This document shows positions 39,715 through 53,178 of a DNA stretch of 64,000 nucleotides, one piece after another. Source of the stretch: Onchocerca volvulus (Eukaryota; Nematoda; Chromadorea; Rhabditida; Onchocercidae); contig HG738140.1 of assembly GCA_000499405.2 (NCBI GenBank), positions 2,685,024 through 2,749,023 of the forward strand, in the 5' to 3' direction. The notes beneath the pieces were generated by a model, which did no database searches, was not told where the DNA came from, and saw only the letters and a list, made by a program, of their open reading frames with translations. The translations under genes were made by a program, and so were the position numbers. How positions within the stretch are numbered: the first letter of the stretch is position 1; each line of letters starts with the position of its first letter.

Positions 39715-42408
39715 TCAAAATTTTTGGTCATTTGAAGACACACTCCGACATTTCGAGCTCTTTTTGTGATTTTCTAGTATCCTGCAAAAGAGCAATATTT
39801 TTTTTTTTGCATAAATAATTAATTTCTTACGAAATGGAAACTATATCTGTTAATGAATTAACGATTTTTTTCAAATTGAACATCATATTCTTGAAATCAT
39901 ACTCATTGATAATATGCAAAAATAAAAAGTTTTTTTACTAAAAATTTAACTTGCTTTTTGCTAAAAACTTAAATTGCTAAAAACATTTTTTTTTTTTTAT
40001 ATTTACATCTTATAAATTGCCAATAACAATTTATAAAATAAAAAAAGAGGAAGAATTTAAAAAAAAATAAAATAAACCTTGGCGTAATATAAAAAGCATC
40101 ATAATGTCCTTCGATCAGTGTACTATACGGTGAGCTTGCTTTTCTTACTCGATAAGCTTGTCTTAATGATCGAAAGCAAACAATCATCGTCACAAAACTT
40201 ATCGTAACTAAAATTAATTTATTTTTCTGTTAAAATAATCATTTTAGATCATTATAAGTTAAAATTTCACCTGAAGAAAAATCAGAAAAATGCAAATTTT
40301 TTTTTTAACATTATGAAATATCCGAAATTTGATGCATTAATTCTTAACTTTTGAATGGCAAAATTTTTTTTTTGCTACTTGTCAGCTTCCATGACATTTC
40401 AATAATTTCTAGTCTTCCACTACACTAACAAGAATTGGATTAATTTGCGATCGGAAAATATTTTCATTCACTTTTTACACATTCATGCACACGTAACGTG
40501 CGTGAATATGGTCATACGTCAATACTTATGTCAAACGTGAAACATTGAAAAAAGTTTCATCTAATAATTTAGAAATATGGTTATTTTACGTATAGAATTA
40601 CGTCAAATATTTGAATCACCTTTTCACGTCATAATATTTAAAGAATGAAGAAAAAAAAAAAGAAAAAATGTACAAATGTTTTCTTTCTTTCTTTATGAAC
40701 TTGAATGATTAGATAGTCAAAACTATTTCAGCAAAGTAATAAAAATATCTCATAACATATGTTGTAACGGGAAAAGAGAGTTAAAAAAAAAATCAATCAA
40801 TCAATTAATCAATCAATCAATAAATACATATCAAATTCTTTTGATTCTTTTTAATATCAAATAGATAATTGATAAAAAGATCGAACTAACATTCAATTAG
40901 AGCAAAACAGAGTAGAACAACGTGGACATTACTTACTGCTCCGTGACAATTATTTTGATCACAATTATTATTTATTAAAGCAGCACTATCAACAAACATT
41001 GTAATACTCATTGCCAAGGAAAATATTGAAAAAGATAATAATAATAATTGCGCTGGTCGATCTAATCGTCTGCAACTATTTTTTGATTGATAATTTTAAT
41101 CACGTATTTTTTTTTCACGTGATAAGATGGATCAGATATAAATATCGAGATATTTCTATTTAAATTTTGATACATCAAGATGTTCAAGTTGAATAATAAA
41201 TGGACGAAATTTGAATGTAATTGAATATCATGATATTTATATTTAAATTTGAATATGACGAGATTTCATCTTGAAATAAATGAACCATACTTGAATTTAA
41301 TTGAATATTAAATATTTAAATTTTAGATATGATTAGATGTCCAATGATTTTTTAATATTCATATTAGCTTTTTCTATTAAAGAAAAAAAATATATATATA
41401 TAAAAATATTATATATATATATATGAAATTTAACCTTGCTGAAATAAATGAGAAAATTCCGCAAACAATAAATGATAATGATGCTGTCATAGCAAATGCT
41501 GTTTCCGAGATATTATTTGTCACGATATCGAATATAAGTAATATAATACCGGATAATAAATGACAAATACCAAGCATTAGACCACAAGATCGACATGGCC
41601 ATATTTGTGCTACATTCAATTGATATCCAATTAAATCGACTGAAACATCTGCAAAAATTTGAGAAATTATAAACAGAAATGAATAAAAATTTTAATAAGC
41701 CAAGTTTTGGTTGGATGATTTTTTTTTTCGAAATTTTATTGAGAAAAGAAATTTTTTTTTTAAATTGTATTTTATATCTCGTCAAAATAAATTTTTTTTT
41801 AGTTCAGATATTGCAAAAAAAAAAAAAATCTTGAAATATTACAAATATATTTCAGGACTTTTTTCTTATAAAGCAGACATTTGTAAGTATTAAAAAAGAG
41901 ATAATGGAAGTTAAAAACATCGAAAATAACAATGGACAAAAGTTTTAAATTAAAAAAAATTTTTTTTGAAATACTATTAATGAGTTTTTGGATGATGAAT
42001 TTAACAATTTTCTAATCACATTTTCCCGAAATTTAATAACTGTATCAAAGTAAAGCAAGGCAGGGTGATGAAAAGTTTCAAAAAAGCAGGTTAAATGCGA
42101 ATTGAATCATTTGTAACTAATTATTTAATAAATTAAATCATTTATAATTTTTTTCAAAATCAAGTCTGATAAAATCCAGTTGTATAATCAGGATGAGAAA
42201 TTAAGTTTTTTCTTTTTTTTTTTTTTATTTTTACTTGAAAAAAAGGAAAATGATTAATTAATAATCGTTGTAAATGATATTGTTTACCTTTTCTGATGGC
42301 AGGTGACAATGATGTTGCCGTTAGTGGTTGATGATTGAGACCATTTTGATTTGAGGATTGATGATTTATTATCATTAATGATTTGAGATCATTTTTCTCC
42401 ATTTTCAT
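39715..42408 (-). CDS. Four-pass (tetraspan) membrane protein, 227 aa
   Basis: Family not recognised with certainty; the layout recalls MS4A/CD20-like or MARVEL-type four-helix proteins, which is inference. Exons 42288-42408, 41435-41648, 40937-41069, 40078-40226, 39715-39781 sum to 684 bases with all phases agreeing, ending in TGA. The N-terminus is cytosolic and polar (MKMEKNDLKSLM..., Asn/Gln/Ser-rich). Membrane segments: GLMLGICHLLSGIILLIFDI, TAFAMTASLSFIVCGIFSFI, LLLLSFSIFSLAMSITMFV and LILVTISFVTMIVCF. A loop with two cysteines (NCDQNNC) lies between the third and fourth. The tail is basic and carries SPYSTLIEGHYDAFYITP, with possible tyrosine sorting or phosphorylation sites. Exon 4 uses the TTAACAG acceptor at 40227; the nearer TTTTAG would break the frame. 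An acceptor-like TTTTTTAG at 42428, 20 bases before the ATG, could be a trans-splice site. Confidence 0.75.
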
Positions 42409-43719
42409 TTGCACATCATTTTTGCTACTAAAAAAAACATTCGATTAGGAAAATAAGAATAAATATTTAAAAAAAAGTTGAAGTGCAACAAGGAATTCAT
42501 TTTTTCGATCCACCAATTCATCAAAAATTAAAGTTCAAATCAACAAATTCACTTCTTTTGAAGAATATTAAATAGCATAAGATCCTAACACATAATTTTT
42601 AAGAAAAAACATATTTGAACTATGACTTGCATTTGACATGAAATGAATCCTGAAATTCATTCCGGTTATTGAAATTTATTCGTAGCAGCATTTCTTTTTT
42701 TTTTTCCAAAATAAGATTTAAATTTTAAAAGGAACCATTCTTGTTCTACAATTTATTGTTTTCTGAAAATTATAAAAGTTGGACAAAAGAAAAAACAATG
42801 TTCGGAATTGTTCACCATACTATCGAAAATAATGAATGCTTTGAGTTTAAATTTTCATTTCTTCTAATTCGCTTCTGATTTCATATAATTTTTAATAGCG
42901 ATACCAATATTCCGGGCATAAAATTTTACGATAACTTCGTTATTTCTTATCCAGAGTAGTGCTCTTCAGCAATTAAAACTACTATTTAATGATGAATGGT
43001 TTAATATGAAGTACGATAATGTTTGCATCTCAAAACAACAAAGAGACTAAGTTTTTCAAACTCTAAGAATTAAGTAGCTACTGAATTAAAAATGCTCTCA
43101 GGGATAACTATGTTAGATTCAAAAAAAAAAGTGTTTAAAGTCTGTTATGCGAAATTTATAAATATGAAATTTACGAAGTTAAATTGATCGTGCTATTACC
43201 GTTTGGTTTGATTCCGATGTCAAGTTTGAATAGCGATATTCTTTGATCAGTCAATTCAATTGTAGCATTCTTGTTAATGATAAAATCAAGTATGAAGAAA
43301 TGTCATTTGATTATGATGTTAAGTTGAATGATATGCTTCATAATTGACCTATCGTTTGTAGAAATTCTTTTATGAATAAATTGCAGAAATTATCGAAAGG
43401 TTCAGTAGCCTGAAATAATGATTTTCATTAGAAAATTAGAAAGTATTTGTTTTTATTCCCAACGACGAATCAGTGAAAATGTTATATTTGAAGTTGAATC
43501 ATCCATTTAATGATTTTTTTGACGACTGTTTTCATGACATTAATATTTACGACAGGAGTCCAAGTTCAGTAATAAGTCAATTTCGAAGATAGTTCGGCGG
43601 TAGTAGGACACACAGTTCAACGACACAATCAACAATTCGCTACGATAGGCAGATTGTACACCGTGCATCCCACTGAAAATGAATCGCAAATGATTGTAGA
43701 TATTTTCCATTGAATACTC
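42409..43719. other. Intergenic, no gene seen
   Basis: AT-rich 5' flank of the tetraspan gene. No exon or element recognised until coding similarity to a Helitron helicase begins near 43720. Confidence 0.5.
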
Positions 43720-45170
43720 AGAAATCTACAACGAAGCGTTGACAATGATTGAAGATTTGTGCTTAGAAATCGCAAAGAAAGTTCTCAATCAAATGCCAAC
43801 ATCGAATTGATCTGCTTCGTTCGATGTAGAATTGCATCGCAAACAAAGTTACAACACAGGTTATCTTTTGTCGCATATACGAACAAATATTCAGATGCTA
43901 AACGCCTGAGCAAAAAGACATTTACAATCAAACAATGCAAACTATTAATAAGGAGTTTGGCGAAATTTTCTTAGATGCCCCAGGGGGAATTGGTAAAACA
44001 TTCCTAATTAGATTACTTTTGGCAGCATTTAGATCCTGTAATGGCATAGCCTTATCTCTTACATCGTCCGGAATAGCTGCAACATTACTACCAGGTGAAG
44101 AACTACACAGTCTGCTTTGAAATTGCCATGAACATGAAATTCATTGAAACTCCCACATGCAACATGTTCAAAGGATCTAGCATGGAAAAGTACTGCACAA
44201 ATGCAAAATTATTATTTTGGATGAATGTACATGGTGTACAAAAAACCATTCGAGGCTTCTGATCGATCATTGCAAGATTTGCATGGAAACATACCATTTG
44301 GAAACGTATTAATATTGCTTGCAGGAGATCTCTGGCAAACATTGCCTGCAATTTCTCGATCGAAATCAGCGGACGAAAGAAAATGACGACACGTAAGGAC
44401 ATTAAAATTAACTGCAAATATGCGTCTGCAAAATGATCGATCACTGAGATAATTTTCATATCAGTTGCTGGAATTTGGAACGGAAAAGTGCCGGTTGATC
44501 TGATCTCAGGACGAGTTTCATTGTCTCATAACTTTTGCAATTTAATAAACATCAAAAGAAGAGTTGGTAGAAATCCAATATTCAAACCAATTATAAGAAT
44601 TATGATTAGTTGAGTAAACGAGCTATTCTTGAGGTCAAAAACAAAGACCTATGAGCATAACAATATGATTCATTCTAGCATTCAAAGTTATGGAAGCAGA
44701 TAAAGTAGTCAATTATCCAACAAAATGTTTGAATTCATTCGATCTGCCAGAAATGTCATTGCATTCACTTCAATTGAAAATCCGCGTGCCAATTATTATG
44801 TTGCGAAATATCAACCAGCCAAAACCTTGCAGTGGTACTTGGCTTGCAATAAAAAAAATTAATGAGCAGTTCGTAGTGGGTCGATGCAACAGTCTTGACA
44901 GGACCTTTCAAAGGTGAATATGTCCTTATTCCTCGCATTCCTATGAATTCAACGATAGAGTTTGAAACTGCCAATTCGATTGGTGAAAAAACAAAGTTCA
45001 AGGCCAATCTTTAGAATTGTGCGCTTTAAATCTAGAGACGGATTGCTTCTCACATTGATAATTATATTTTACGTGTTCTAGAGTCGGAAATCAGACAATC
45101 TCTATATCTAAACAGACAATGGTACAATAAAAAATATTGTATATCCACAAGCATTGTGAAATTAAACATA
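43720..45170 (+). pseudogene. Decayed Helitron PIF1-type helicase
   Basis: Pieces of the PIF1-like helicase of a Helitron rolling-circle transposon follow in the expected order, in shifting frames. NEALTMIEDLCLEIAKKVLN is at 43729; FDVELHRKQSYN near 43820; a Walker A region (FLDAPGGIGKTFLI) at 43970; SSGIAATLLPGEE near 44070; a Walker B-side piece (LLAGDLWQTLPAI) near 44320; GKVPVDLISG near 44490; LHSLQLKIRVPIIMLRN near 44765; GEYVLIPRIPMNS near 44910; NKVQGQSLELCALNLE near 44990; and CSRVGNQ near 45080. Many stops and frameshifts make it inactive. A short part between LPIRL and NKVQGQSL appears deleted. No Rep/HUH endonuclease domain or clear CTRR terminus was found. The assignment rests on knowledge of Helitron helicases. 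Confidence 0.85.
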
Positions 45171-45249
45171 TCAGTAACGTTTGCTTTCTCTTTTCTTTCC
45201 TTTTTATCGACGAAAGTCGACAGATCTCGAATAGCGCCACAACAATTAT

Positions 45250-45672
45250 TGTAAAAAAGGAGTGGTAAATGTCAAGTAGTGCAATACAGTTTCAAAGGAT
45301 AATAAACATGTTTGGCGCCAAAATGTTCCAATTCACAGAGAAAAGAAAATGAGACCAATCAATTAAGAGGCCACACGATGGAGATCAAGTAAGAGGGAAG
45401 GAACCTTAAAAGGGCTTAAAAAGGCAGGATTTGGAGCTGGAGTTCAAATTTAAGTTCGGAGTTCTTACATTAACACAGCAATTAACACAGCAATAGCAAC
45501 AGTTTGGAATTCCAAGCGAAATAGCAGTAGCAGGAATTTGACAATTTAGTTGAGCAGTATTCATGGAGCGACAAAGGAAAGAATAATCAGTGATCAATTT
45601 GACTGAATATTCTCTTATAATTGTTTGTTACGAAAAATTACTCTGCCATCAATCAATAAAACTTTCTCAACA
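45250..45672 (+). mobile_element. Possible solo LTR
   Basis: A stretch of about 420 bases, less AT-rich than its surroundings, starts TGT and ends ACA. It has a promoter-like TTAAAAGGGCTTAAAAAGG near 45405 and AATAAAA about 15 bases before the end, as expected of a retroelement LTR. No matching five-base target duplication flanks it (ATTAT on the left, GGACT on the right), no second copy lies in the window, and the family is not identified. It could also be a piece of another repeat. Confidence 0.3.
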
Positions 45673-48600
45673 GGACTCGTCTCACAAGACATGGAAGACT
45701 TTTCTTACACCTACTGCTGAAATGGCCGAGTCGCAATAGCAAGAAGAAGAAGCGATTCCTCAATTCATCCAAATTACAATCCAAATTACAATTCGATCAG
45801 AATCTCACATCTTTGACATCTTTCGACTTTTGTTGCAAAGGAGTAAAAAAAAGAGAAAGCGCACGTTTCTAATATGTTTAATTTCACAAAGCTTGTGGTA
45901 TACAATATTTTTTGTTGCTCCATTGTCTGTGTAGATATAACGATGACGTTGCAAAAGAAGAAAATAGATTTAAGAAAATTTTTTTTTCGGATTTGCACTT
46001 TCAATCTTGTTTTCAAATTCATTCAACTTGTACAAAGTTCTTGTAAAACAAGCAAGCGAATCAGTTTTACATGTCAATCATATATTTCGTCATACATTTC
46101 ATCAAGCAACCCACTCATTAAATCAAATTCTATTTGATTTGTGTTTTTTTTTCTTTTATTTTTTGATTTGTTTGTTAATTTCATGAAAGTACGAATAAGA
46201 AAGAGAATTAAATTCTATTTGATTTAATGAATCAGTTGCTGATAAAAATATGACGAAATAAATGATTGACATGTCAGACAGAATCGCTCGCTTATTCTAT
46301 AAGTTTGTGGAAGTTGAATGAATTTGAAAATAAGCTTGAAAGTATGAGCCTCAAAAAAAAACTTTTAAATCTATTTTCTTTTTCGTTTATATTTTTATTT
46401 CAAGTCGGAAAAATTCCATCAATTTTTACGAAAAGTTGTGAAATTGACGAATTAATCTGCAGTGAAGTAAAAATCTGAATCTGAGCAAGAATTTTGATTT
46501 CTGATGCTATGTAAAAGTGAAAAAAAAAAATAAATTGTACCTGAAGTCAAGTTAGAATGATAAATATTCTCGGAAACCAAGTGATTAATTCATTTCCGAG
46601 AAATTGACAAGGAAAAAAAAAATTGCAAAAAATGTAGCAAAAAACGATGAAAAACATGAATTCATTTACGAATAAGGAGCTTTGAATGAAAATATTTTTA
46701 GATCTTCAATCTATTGCTTGAAATAATCAATAAAACATACAATTAAAAACACACAATTGTTTTACTACCTGCAAAACTTTTGGAATTCAATTCCAGAGCT
46801 TTCCTCCATTTCATTTGCTGTTAAAAATTGTTTTAATTTATCCAAAATATGTGAAATGATCTTATTTGATTTGCAAATAAAAAATTACTTTTTATTAAAT
46901 TTTAACTTAGATATTTTTCTTTGCTCAACAATTCATTATTTTTATAGAGAAATCAACAAAAGTTACGCTCATCTACTTTTTTTTTCTTAAAGAAATTTCT
47001 TTTCTATATTCAATTAGCTATGATAAATTAATTTCTAGCAGTATGATAATAGTAAGAACTAATTTAAATTTGCAAAATGCTTTTAAACTTGCATTACCAT
47101 TTGAGGGATAATAAAGTTATGAGGATTTTAATTTGTTAAGAAACAATTTTTTAAAAATGCTGAAATTATACTGTTGGTAAAAAAAATTTCTACCAATACA
47201 TCCTAAAATAAATTCAACTTGAAATTCAATCAAATTTGAAACTTCAGATGCTGATTTTAAGGGAACAAATAGTCAACAGATGCTCATGAAAATAAAAAGT
47301 AAAATGATAAGTGAAACTTCGAAATTGTCAGACATAGGAAGTAAATGAAAATAATTATGTTTACATAAATTCAAAATTTGAACAAAAAATGAGTTAAACT
47401 TTCAGGCGTAGGAAGAGACGTGTAAACAACTATTCTTTCGTGTACATTCGTAATTTAAGCAAAAAATACATTTAAAAACAAAAGAATAGTAAACATTGAA
47501 TATACATCGATCAGTTGTTGAACCTCGACGAGAAAATAGATATACTCATGCAGTTGAAAAAAATAAAGAAAAAAAACTTGAAGCTTAGCTGAGATGGATG
47601 CACTTCAAAAGACAGCTGCTATTACAGGTTTGCTTGGAAATTCATAAATACATTGAAAAAAAACACTTGAAAAATTGTATTGTCTATTTCAGCAATAAAT
47701 TTGAATTTTCTACTTTTTGATGACTTTGTAAAATTATTCTTAAAATGAAAAAAAATCAAAGATTAAATCCACGATTTATTTTGATCATGAAATGGAAGAA
47801 AATTTATAAAGAAGATTAAATAATTGCAAAAAAAAAAAAAAAATTTAAAAATTTTAAAGAATTTTGATTCAATCATTGGATCCATTGAAAGTGTCGCAAA
47901 AATTGTATATATATATATATATATATTATGATTAGCTATTTACATGTGTGATATATTTTTTTTTCGCATCCCTTCATAATTTTACAAAAAGAAAAAGTTA
48001 ACTCAGATTTTTAATATAATTTTTTCAAAATTTCCAATGTTTTTCAAATTTGCAATAATTTCTCATATTAAAAAACTGTTTTGGTTCGAAAAGTATGCAG
48101 AAAATTAAATTTTCTTTGAACTGTTTAATTTGAATTATTTTTCTTTGCAGAGCATTAAAATAAATTTTTTGTGGAAATTCGCATTTTCGAAGAGCAAAAA
48201 AAAAAAAAAAAAAAATGAGTCGCAAAAAATCTAAATTCTTTATCGAAACTTTTGTTAATTACCACGCACAAGTAATTTCTTCGATATCTTATGATAATTT
48301 TTGGATCTCTTCTAAAGTTAATATTCACTCATGATTACTTGGCATAAATTTGTTCATACGATGGGACAATTGTAAAAAAAAATATCTCGACTATTTTTTG
48401 CCAACATTAGGCAAGTAAATTATAATAATATTTAGGATAAATTTTTAAACTAAATTTTGAATTAGGAAAACCAAATTAGAAAAGAATTATGAAAAGACAT
48501 TTTAAATTTATAAAATTAGAAAGCGATTTGGTCAACTTATATTTCATGTCAGCATTGTAAACAATACCTATTAATAATGTTCGTATCATAAGCAAAAGGA

Positions 48601-49498
48601 AGGTATAGATCGGATCAATTTGTTCGATTCGATCGATCTGGTCGTTCTATCCGATAATCAAGTTTGTTGATTTATGTAGCAAAAAAATATTTAGGATGAA
48701 TTTAAAAAGACTAAATAATTGAAAACTTATAAATAATAGCCCAAAACAAATAAGTTCATCAAAAAGATATTACAATTTCAAAGAACATTTCAAGAAAATG
48801 CTCAAAATAATGGAGAAAATTATTAAAATAAATGCAAAGCAAAATTCAAGAATTGATTTATCCGGCAAAATAAACTTCAAAATATGGTAAATACCTCAAT
48901 TTTTGTTGACTAATAGGTAATTTAAGATATATTCTTCTTTCATTTAATAATTATTGTACAAAATTAGCCGATAAAAATAACTTGAATATTTTGTCAACCC
49001 TAAATTAACCTTTAAAAAATTCGCCAAAAAAAAGAAAAAAAAATTATAAAAAAATTAAAACATATCAGATGTGGGAGAAAGCTGAATTATCATAACGCTG
49101 CGCCAAACGAATTTTTTAATCGGCCTCACACCATGTCTTCATGAAGGAAAGAATTTATTCATCACGCCAACTTCCTGCATTGATTGCGACTAATTCCTTC
49201 AACATTTTTGATTCTCAGTGAATTTACTGTGAAATTTCAACCAGTTCCTTTAATCTGTCGCCAAAGTTTTTTTTTCGCGGAAGTTAAATCGATATTATAT
49301 TGAAATAATTTTGAAATAGAGGAAATAAAAATGTTCAATATTTCATTTTAACCTTAAACATTGCAAAGTTTTCTTTTTCGGAAGCTTGACCGATATTGTG
49401 AAAATTTTTTTGCAAAATTGTTTTTTTTTTTTCGCAAGTTGTTAAAATTAAGAAAATTAAAATAGCGCAAGACAAACTATTGCAACTTCTAGGTCATT
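45673..49498. other. 3.8-kb gene-poor region
   Basis: No exon with splice sites and no family likeness was found on either strand. It holds poly-A/T runs and a TA-dinucleotide run near 47907-47926. Short open frames are compositional. Confidence 0.5.
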
Positions 49499-49610
49499 TC
49501 AATTTAAGAGATTGCAATTCCCAATTCGATAGACGTTTGCATTCACGATCAACAAAGCTCAGAGACAATCCTTACAGTTGTGCGGTTTAGATCAATGGGT
49601 AAAATTTACG
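49499..49610 (+). pseudogene. Second Helitron helicase fragment
   Basis: About 110 bases read FKRLQFPIR, a stop, then TFAFTINKAQRQSLQLCGLD, matching the motif just before the C-terminus of Helitron PIF1-type helicases. The sequence differs from the equivalent part at 44960-45020 and keeps the short part that copy lacks, so it is a separate insertion or relic. No flanking helicase sequence remains. Confidence 0.75.
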
Positions 49611-51322
49611 AAAAGAGCAATTCAAGACACAATGTAACAATAGAGATAATCCTTAAATTGCTTGAACGAAACATTTGATTGTACACTATCCTGACCTCGA
49701 CATTCGTAAAACGCAACTACATTCCCCACAAATCAAAAAATAAACGAATCACATTTCTCACAAAGCAAAAAACAAACGAAAAGCTTGAATTGCTCACCTT
49801 AATTATTTAAAAACATTTGCCCATTGGAATGCAACGCGCAACGCGCATAAAAACTTCAAATCAATCGATGAATATTTACAAACATGGATGTATTCGACTG
49901 CAACTTTGTGTCAAAATTTCAAAGCAATAGGTTAAGGACTTTCCAATATCTAAGATTTTGAATATAAATAATGTGCATGTTTAAGAACTTACGGAGGTTT
50001 AAGATTTTTCAGAAATTCCACATGAGAAATTGTATCAAACTATTACAATACATATCAAACATACGTAAGATATTATATCAAATTGTTACATATTTATATA
50101 TGAAATTGGATTAATTTTTTTTTTCTAATTCTTATTTGAATTGTACCTGTCTTACTCGTTTTTTAAAATTTTTTTGTTTGTTTAAAAAAAATTTGGAACT
50201 ATTTAAATAGCTTATTTGTGATTAAGTATTCATGCTTTGATCACTTTTTTTTTTGTTAAATTGGCAAATAAACTTTAACTTTCAAATTTTTTAAATTAAT
50301 ATATCATAACATATAAATGTTAAAAACAGCACACCATCAGTATTACATTTATCTTAAAAATATTTTATTTTTCAGTAGAGAAAAGGCTAGAACGCTGAAA
50401 GGGACAGGATATTTTAAAAAAACAAGAAGTTTTAAAAATTATAATTATTACAAGCAACTTTTTAAAATTTTGAATCTGATTAATATATTCGAGCAAATTC
50501 GATTTCTTTCCCTAAATTATGTTTAATTTTCCAAATAATTGCAAAAATTCAAATTATTTTATCACAATTTTTAAATATCTTTATAATTTTCAATTTCTTC
50601 GACTAGTAATTTGATATAACATATTTTGTGTATCATAAATAGGTCGATTTGCCATTTATTTGCTCAAATATCATCCATTCATTCACCGTTCAAGTTTACA
50701 TTATTCTGTTTCGTTTGAGTCGCAACTTGGAAAATCGTTTCAACCCAATTCTCAATCAACAATTGAAAACTACCAAAATAAACTATTCCATCACAAAAGG
50801 TATTACTTTCATCTTTTTATTAACATAATTTTTAAAATCCATCAGAATAAATTTTAGCATTTCATGTTAGTGAAAAAATATTAATAAATGAAAATGTAAC
50901 GTTATTCCAACGTAACATTTAAAAAGAATTTGAGGAGTACATTCAATAATATCATTTGTAGTTTATTATAAAATTTTTGGCAAATCATAATTGTTTCTAA
51001 TTATATTTGTTGATAAAATAATTCAAAAAATTTGAGCTTAAAAAATGAAGATTCATTCCTCTTAAAGCTATTCGTTGATCGAAAATAAATTTTCTCTCTT
51101 TTGTAAAATGATTTTTGATCAAAAGTCAAAGGATATCCAGAAAAATTTTCTTTTTTTTTTTTACGAATTGATATTTATTATTGTAATTTGAACAATCTTT
51201 ATTGCACTAAAAACATATATCATAATCACAGGAAATAATGACAATATTTATTTTTTTTTTAATTTCATTCAAAATTTTACATTTTACTAAAAAAAAATTT
51301 ATTTCTAAGGTTCAATTAAACG
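49611..51322. other. Spacer with one exon-like frame at 50643-50797
   Basis: Mostly AT-rich, without a recognised gene. At 50643-50797 (+) an open stretch (RFAIYLLKYHPFIHRSSLHY...) is bordered by an AATAG acceptor and an AAAAG/GTATTA donor. Joined to the acceptor at 51309 it would meet a stop after three residues. It may be a 5' exon, an exon of another gene or chance. Confidence 0.35.
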
Positions 51323-51661
51323 ATGTTTACGTTGCCGCTGTTTATTCATTTGATTTTATCCGTAATATTTTATTTCACTGGTATAGCAATTAGTATATGG
51401 ATATGGCACTTATTCCCAAAAAGAGTAAGTAAAGAAATTATTCAAGTTAAATTTTCGCAAATTTAAAAGTGGCAGAAATTTATTCGCAGCATTTTCGTTT
51501 TAATTTGTGGAATTAATATTATAAAAAAGAATGAATCAATTTTTGAAATTTTTTTTCAGCCTATATTAAAAGTTCAAAATAGTGTATATAAAGAACCGAA
51601 AAATAATGCTGATCGAATTCGGATAGTAATCAATAATGATCTTATAATATTATTGAGATAA
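51323..51661 (+). CDS. 67-aa single-pass membrane microprotein, two exons
   Basis: Unrecognised. Exon 1 is 51323-51424 (34 codons, donor AGA/GTAAGT) and exon 2 is 51560-51661 (33 codons plus TAA, acceptor TTTTTTTCAG); both junctions are in phase 0. The N-terminal half is hydrophobic (LPLFIHLILSVIFYFTGIAI), followed by WIWHLFPKR, and the C-terminal half is a charged tail with Lys, Asn and Arg. An acceptor-like TTTCTAAG lies 13 bases before the ATG, suggesting either a trans-splice site or an upstream exon. Near-consensus splice sites at both ends and the in-phase join favour a real gene; small size and lack of a known family keep confidence moderate. Confidence 0.5.
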
Positions 51662-53178
51662 AACGAAATTTAGATATAATTTTGTTATGACAATACGAAT
51701 TTCAAGATGTAATTAATTAAATGATTATAGCTGATTTATTCTCATCCATCTTGTTGAATTATTGTATTCTAAATGAAAAGTTTTAAATAATTCCAAGTTT
51801 GATCAATAATTAATGATTTCTTTTAATCAATTAAATTAACAATAGAGGAAATCATTTTTTTTATAATTATTTTAGCAAAACTAATAGCATGTGTTAATTC
51901 AATTAGCACTATTATATCAAATCATTTGCCGTTATTTGAGTTGTAATTAATTGATAATTTCTTTCTTTTAATTTCTTCTTTGTCGCCGATCTTCTTAATC
52001 GTGACAATAATAAGGGTTCTTGTTTTTTATCGTATTGCTATCGAATATTTCGCGATATCTCAAACTTGGGTAATTAAACCTTTATTACAGAAATTTAGAT
52101 AACACAATAACGTATGAACAGTTACAAATCAATAATGTCAATAAAACAATATAAATGGCGATTTATTAACATGAGAAAATGGGGTAAAGATACTATTAAG
52201 AAGAATATTGAAATATCCCAGACGGAGGAACCAACCGCATCCTTCGTTAGTCTTCCTTTTAAAAATGATGCACAAAGGAGCATCTCAGCAACATGAAAAA
52301 GCTTTTCTTTGTTAGCGCATGAGATAGCGCTTTTATGATATGATTCACAACAGTATGAAACAAAGGTTAATGCATTTAACATAGCCATAAAACAAGCTTA
52401 AGCTACTTAACAAGACCATAAAACTGAGTCATTTAATTTGTACAAAGAAATAAATTTCTTACAACCATCAATGGTTTCATTATTTCCTTTAAAACAATGA
52501 ATTCACATTTCTCTGATCTTCCTCGCTCATTTCAGCTAAATTCTTCATTACTTTCATCATTTGAAACAACTAGAAGTTTTAGAAATCAATTTGACTTGAT
52601 AATGGATTGATAATAGTTCACATGTGAATAAAAGCAATGAATTGCTTTCATCGAAGTAATTTTTTTCAGCCTTTAGGACGAATTCATATTTTAAGTAAAA
52701 AACGATCAGTTTTTGATTTATTTCCTTTAGAACATTTTATCATTTGAAATAATAAAAAATTATATTCGCGTCTTTCTACTTCATAGCATTTTCTTTTGCT
52801 TGTTACAGATGATGTAATCGTTCTGTTTTCAGTTTGCATATTAAATTATTTTGAAATAGTTTTATATAAAAATATAAAACATTAAAAAAGCAGTAAGTAT
52901 CCAAAGAATTTAAGGTTGCAGATAATCATTTAATTATTATGGGAGTTTTCATGCTGAATGATTTATTAGTCATAGCAAAAATGCAATATAATTGATTCTT
53001 TGAAATTTTCCTAAAAAGCATGAACTGGATTTTTTTTTTAAAGAACAAATCGAAATTTGAAGAGAATTTATTCGAATATAAATACCACTGAGAAATAAAG
53101 TATGATAGAATTATTAGTGTTGACAAAAATGAAAACAAAATTTCTTTGAAAACATTGATAATAGTCGTGTTATAGTAA
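51662..53178. other. Intergenic, no gene seen
   Basis: It lies between two convergent genes. A minus-strand AATAAA at 52962-52967 may serve the chemoreceptor. Opposed open frames at 52114-52388 have no splice sites or family likeness. Confidence 0.5.

Noticed and set aside
52114..52388. Opposed 60- and 88-codon frames
   Set aside because: Overlapping frames on both strands without splice sites; neither has a recognisable domain.
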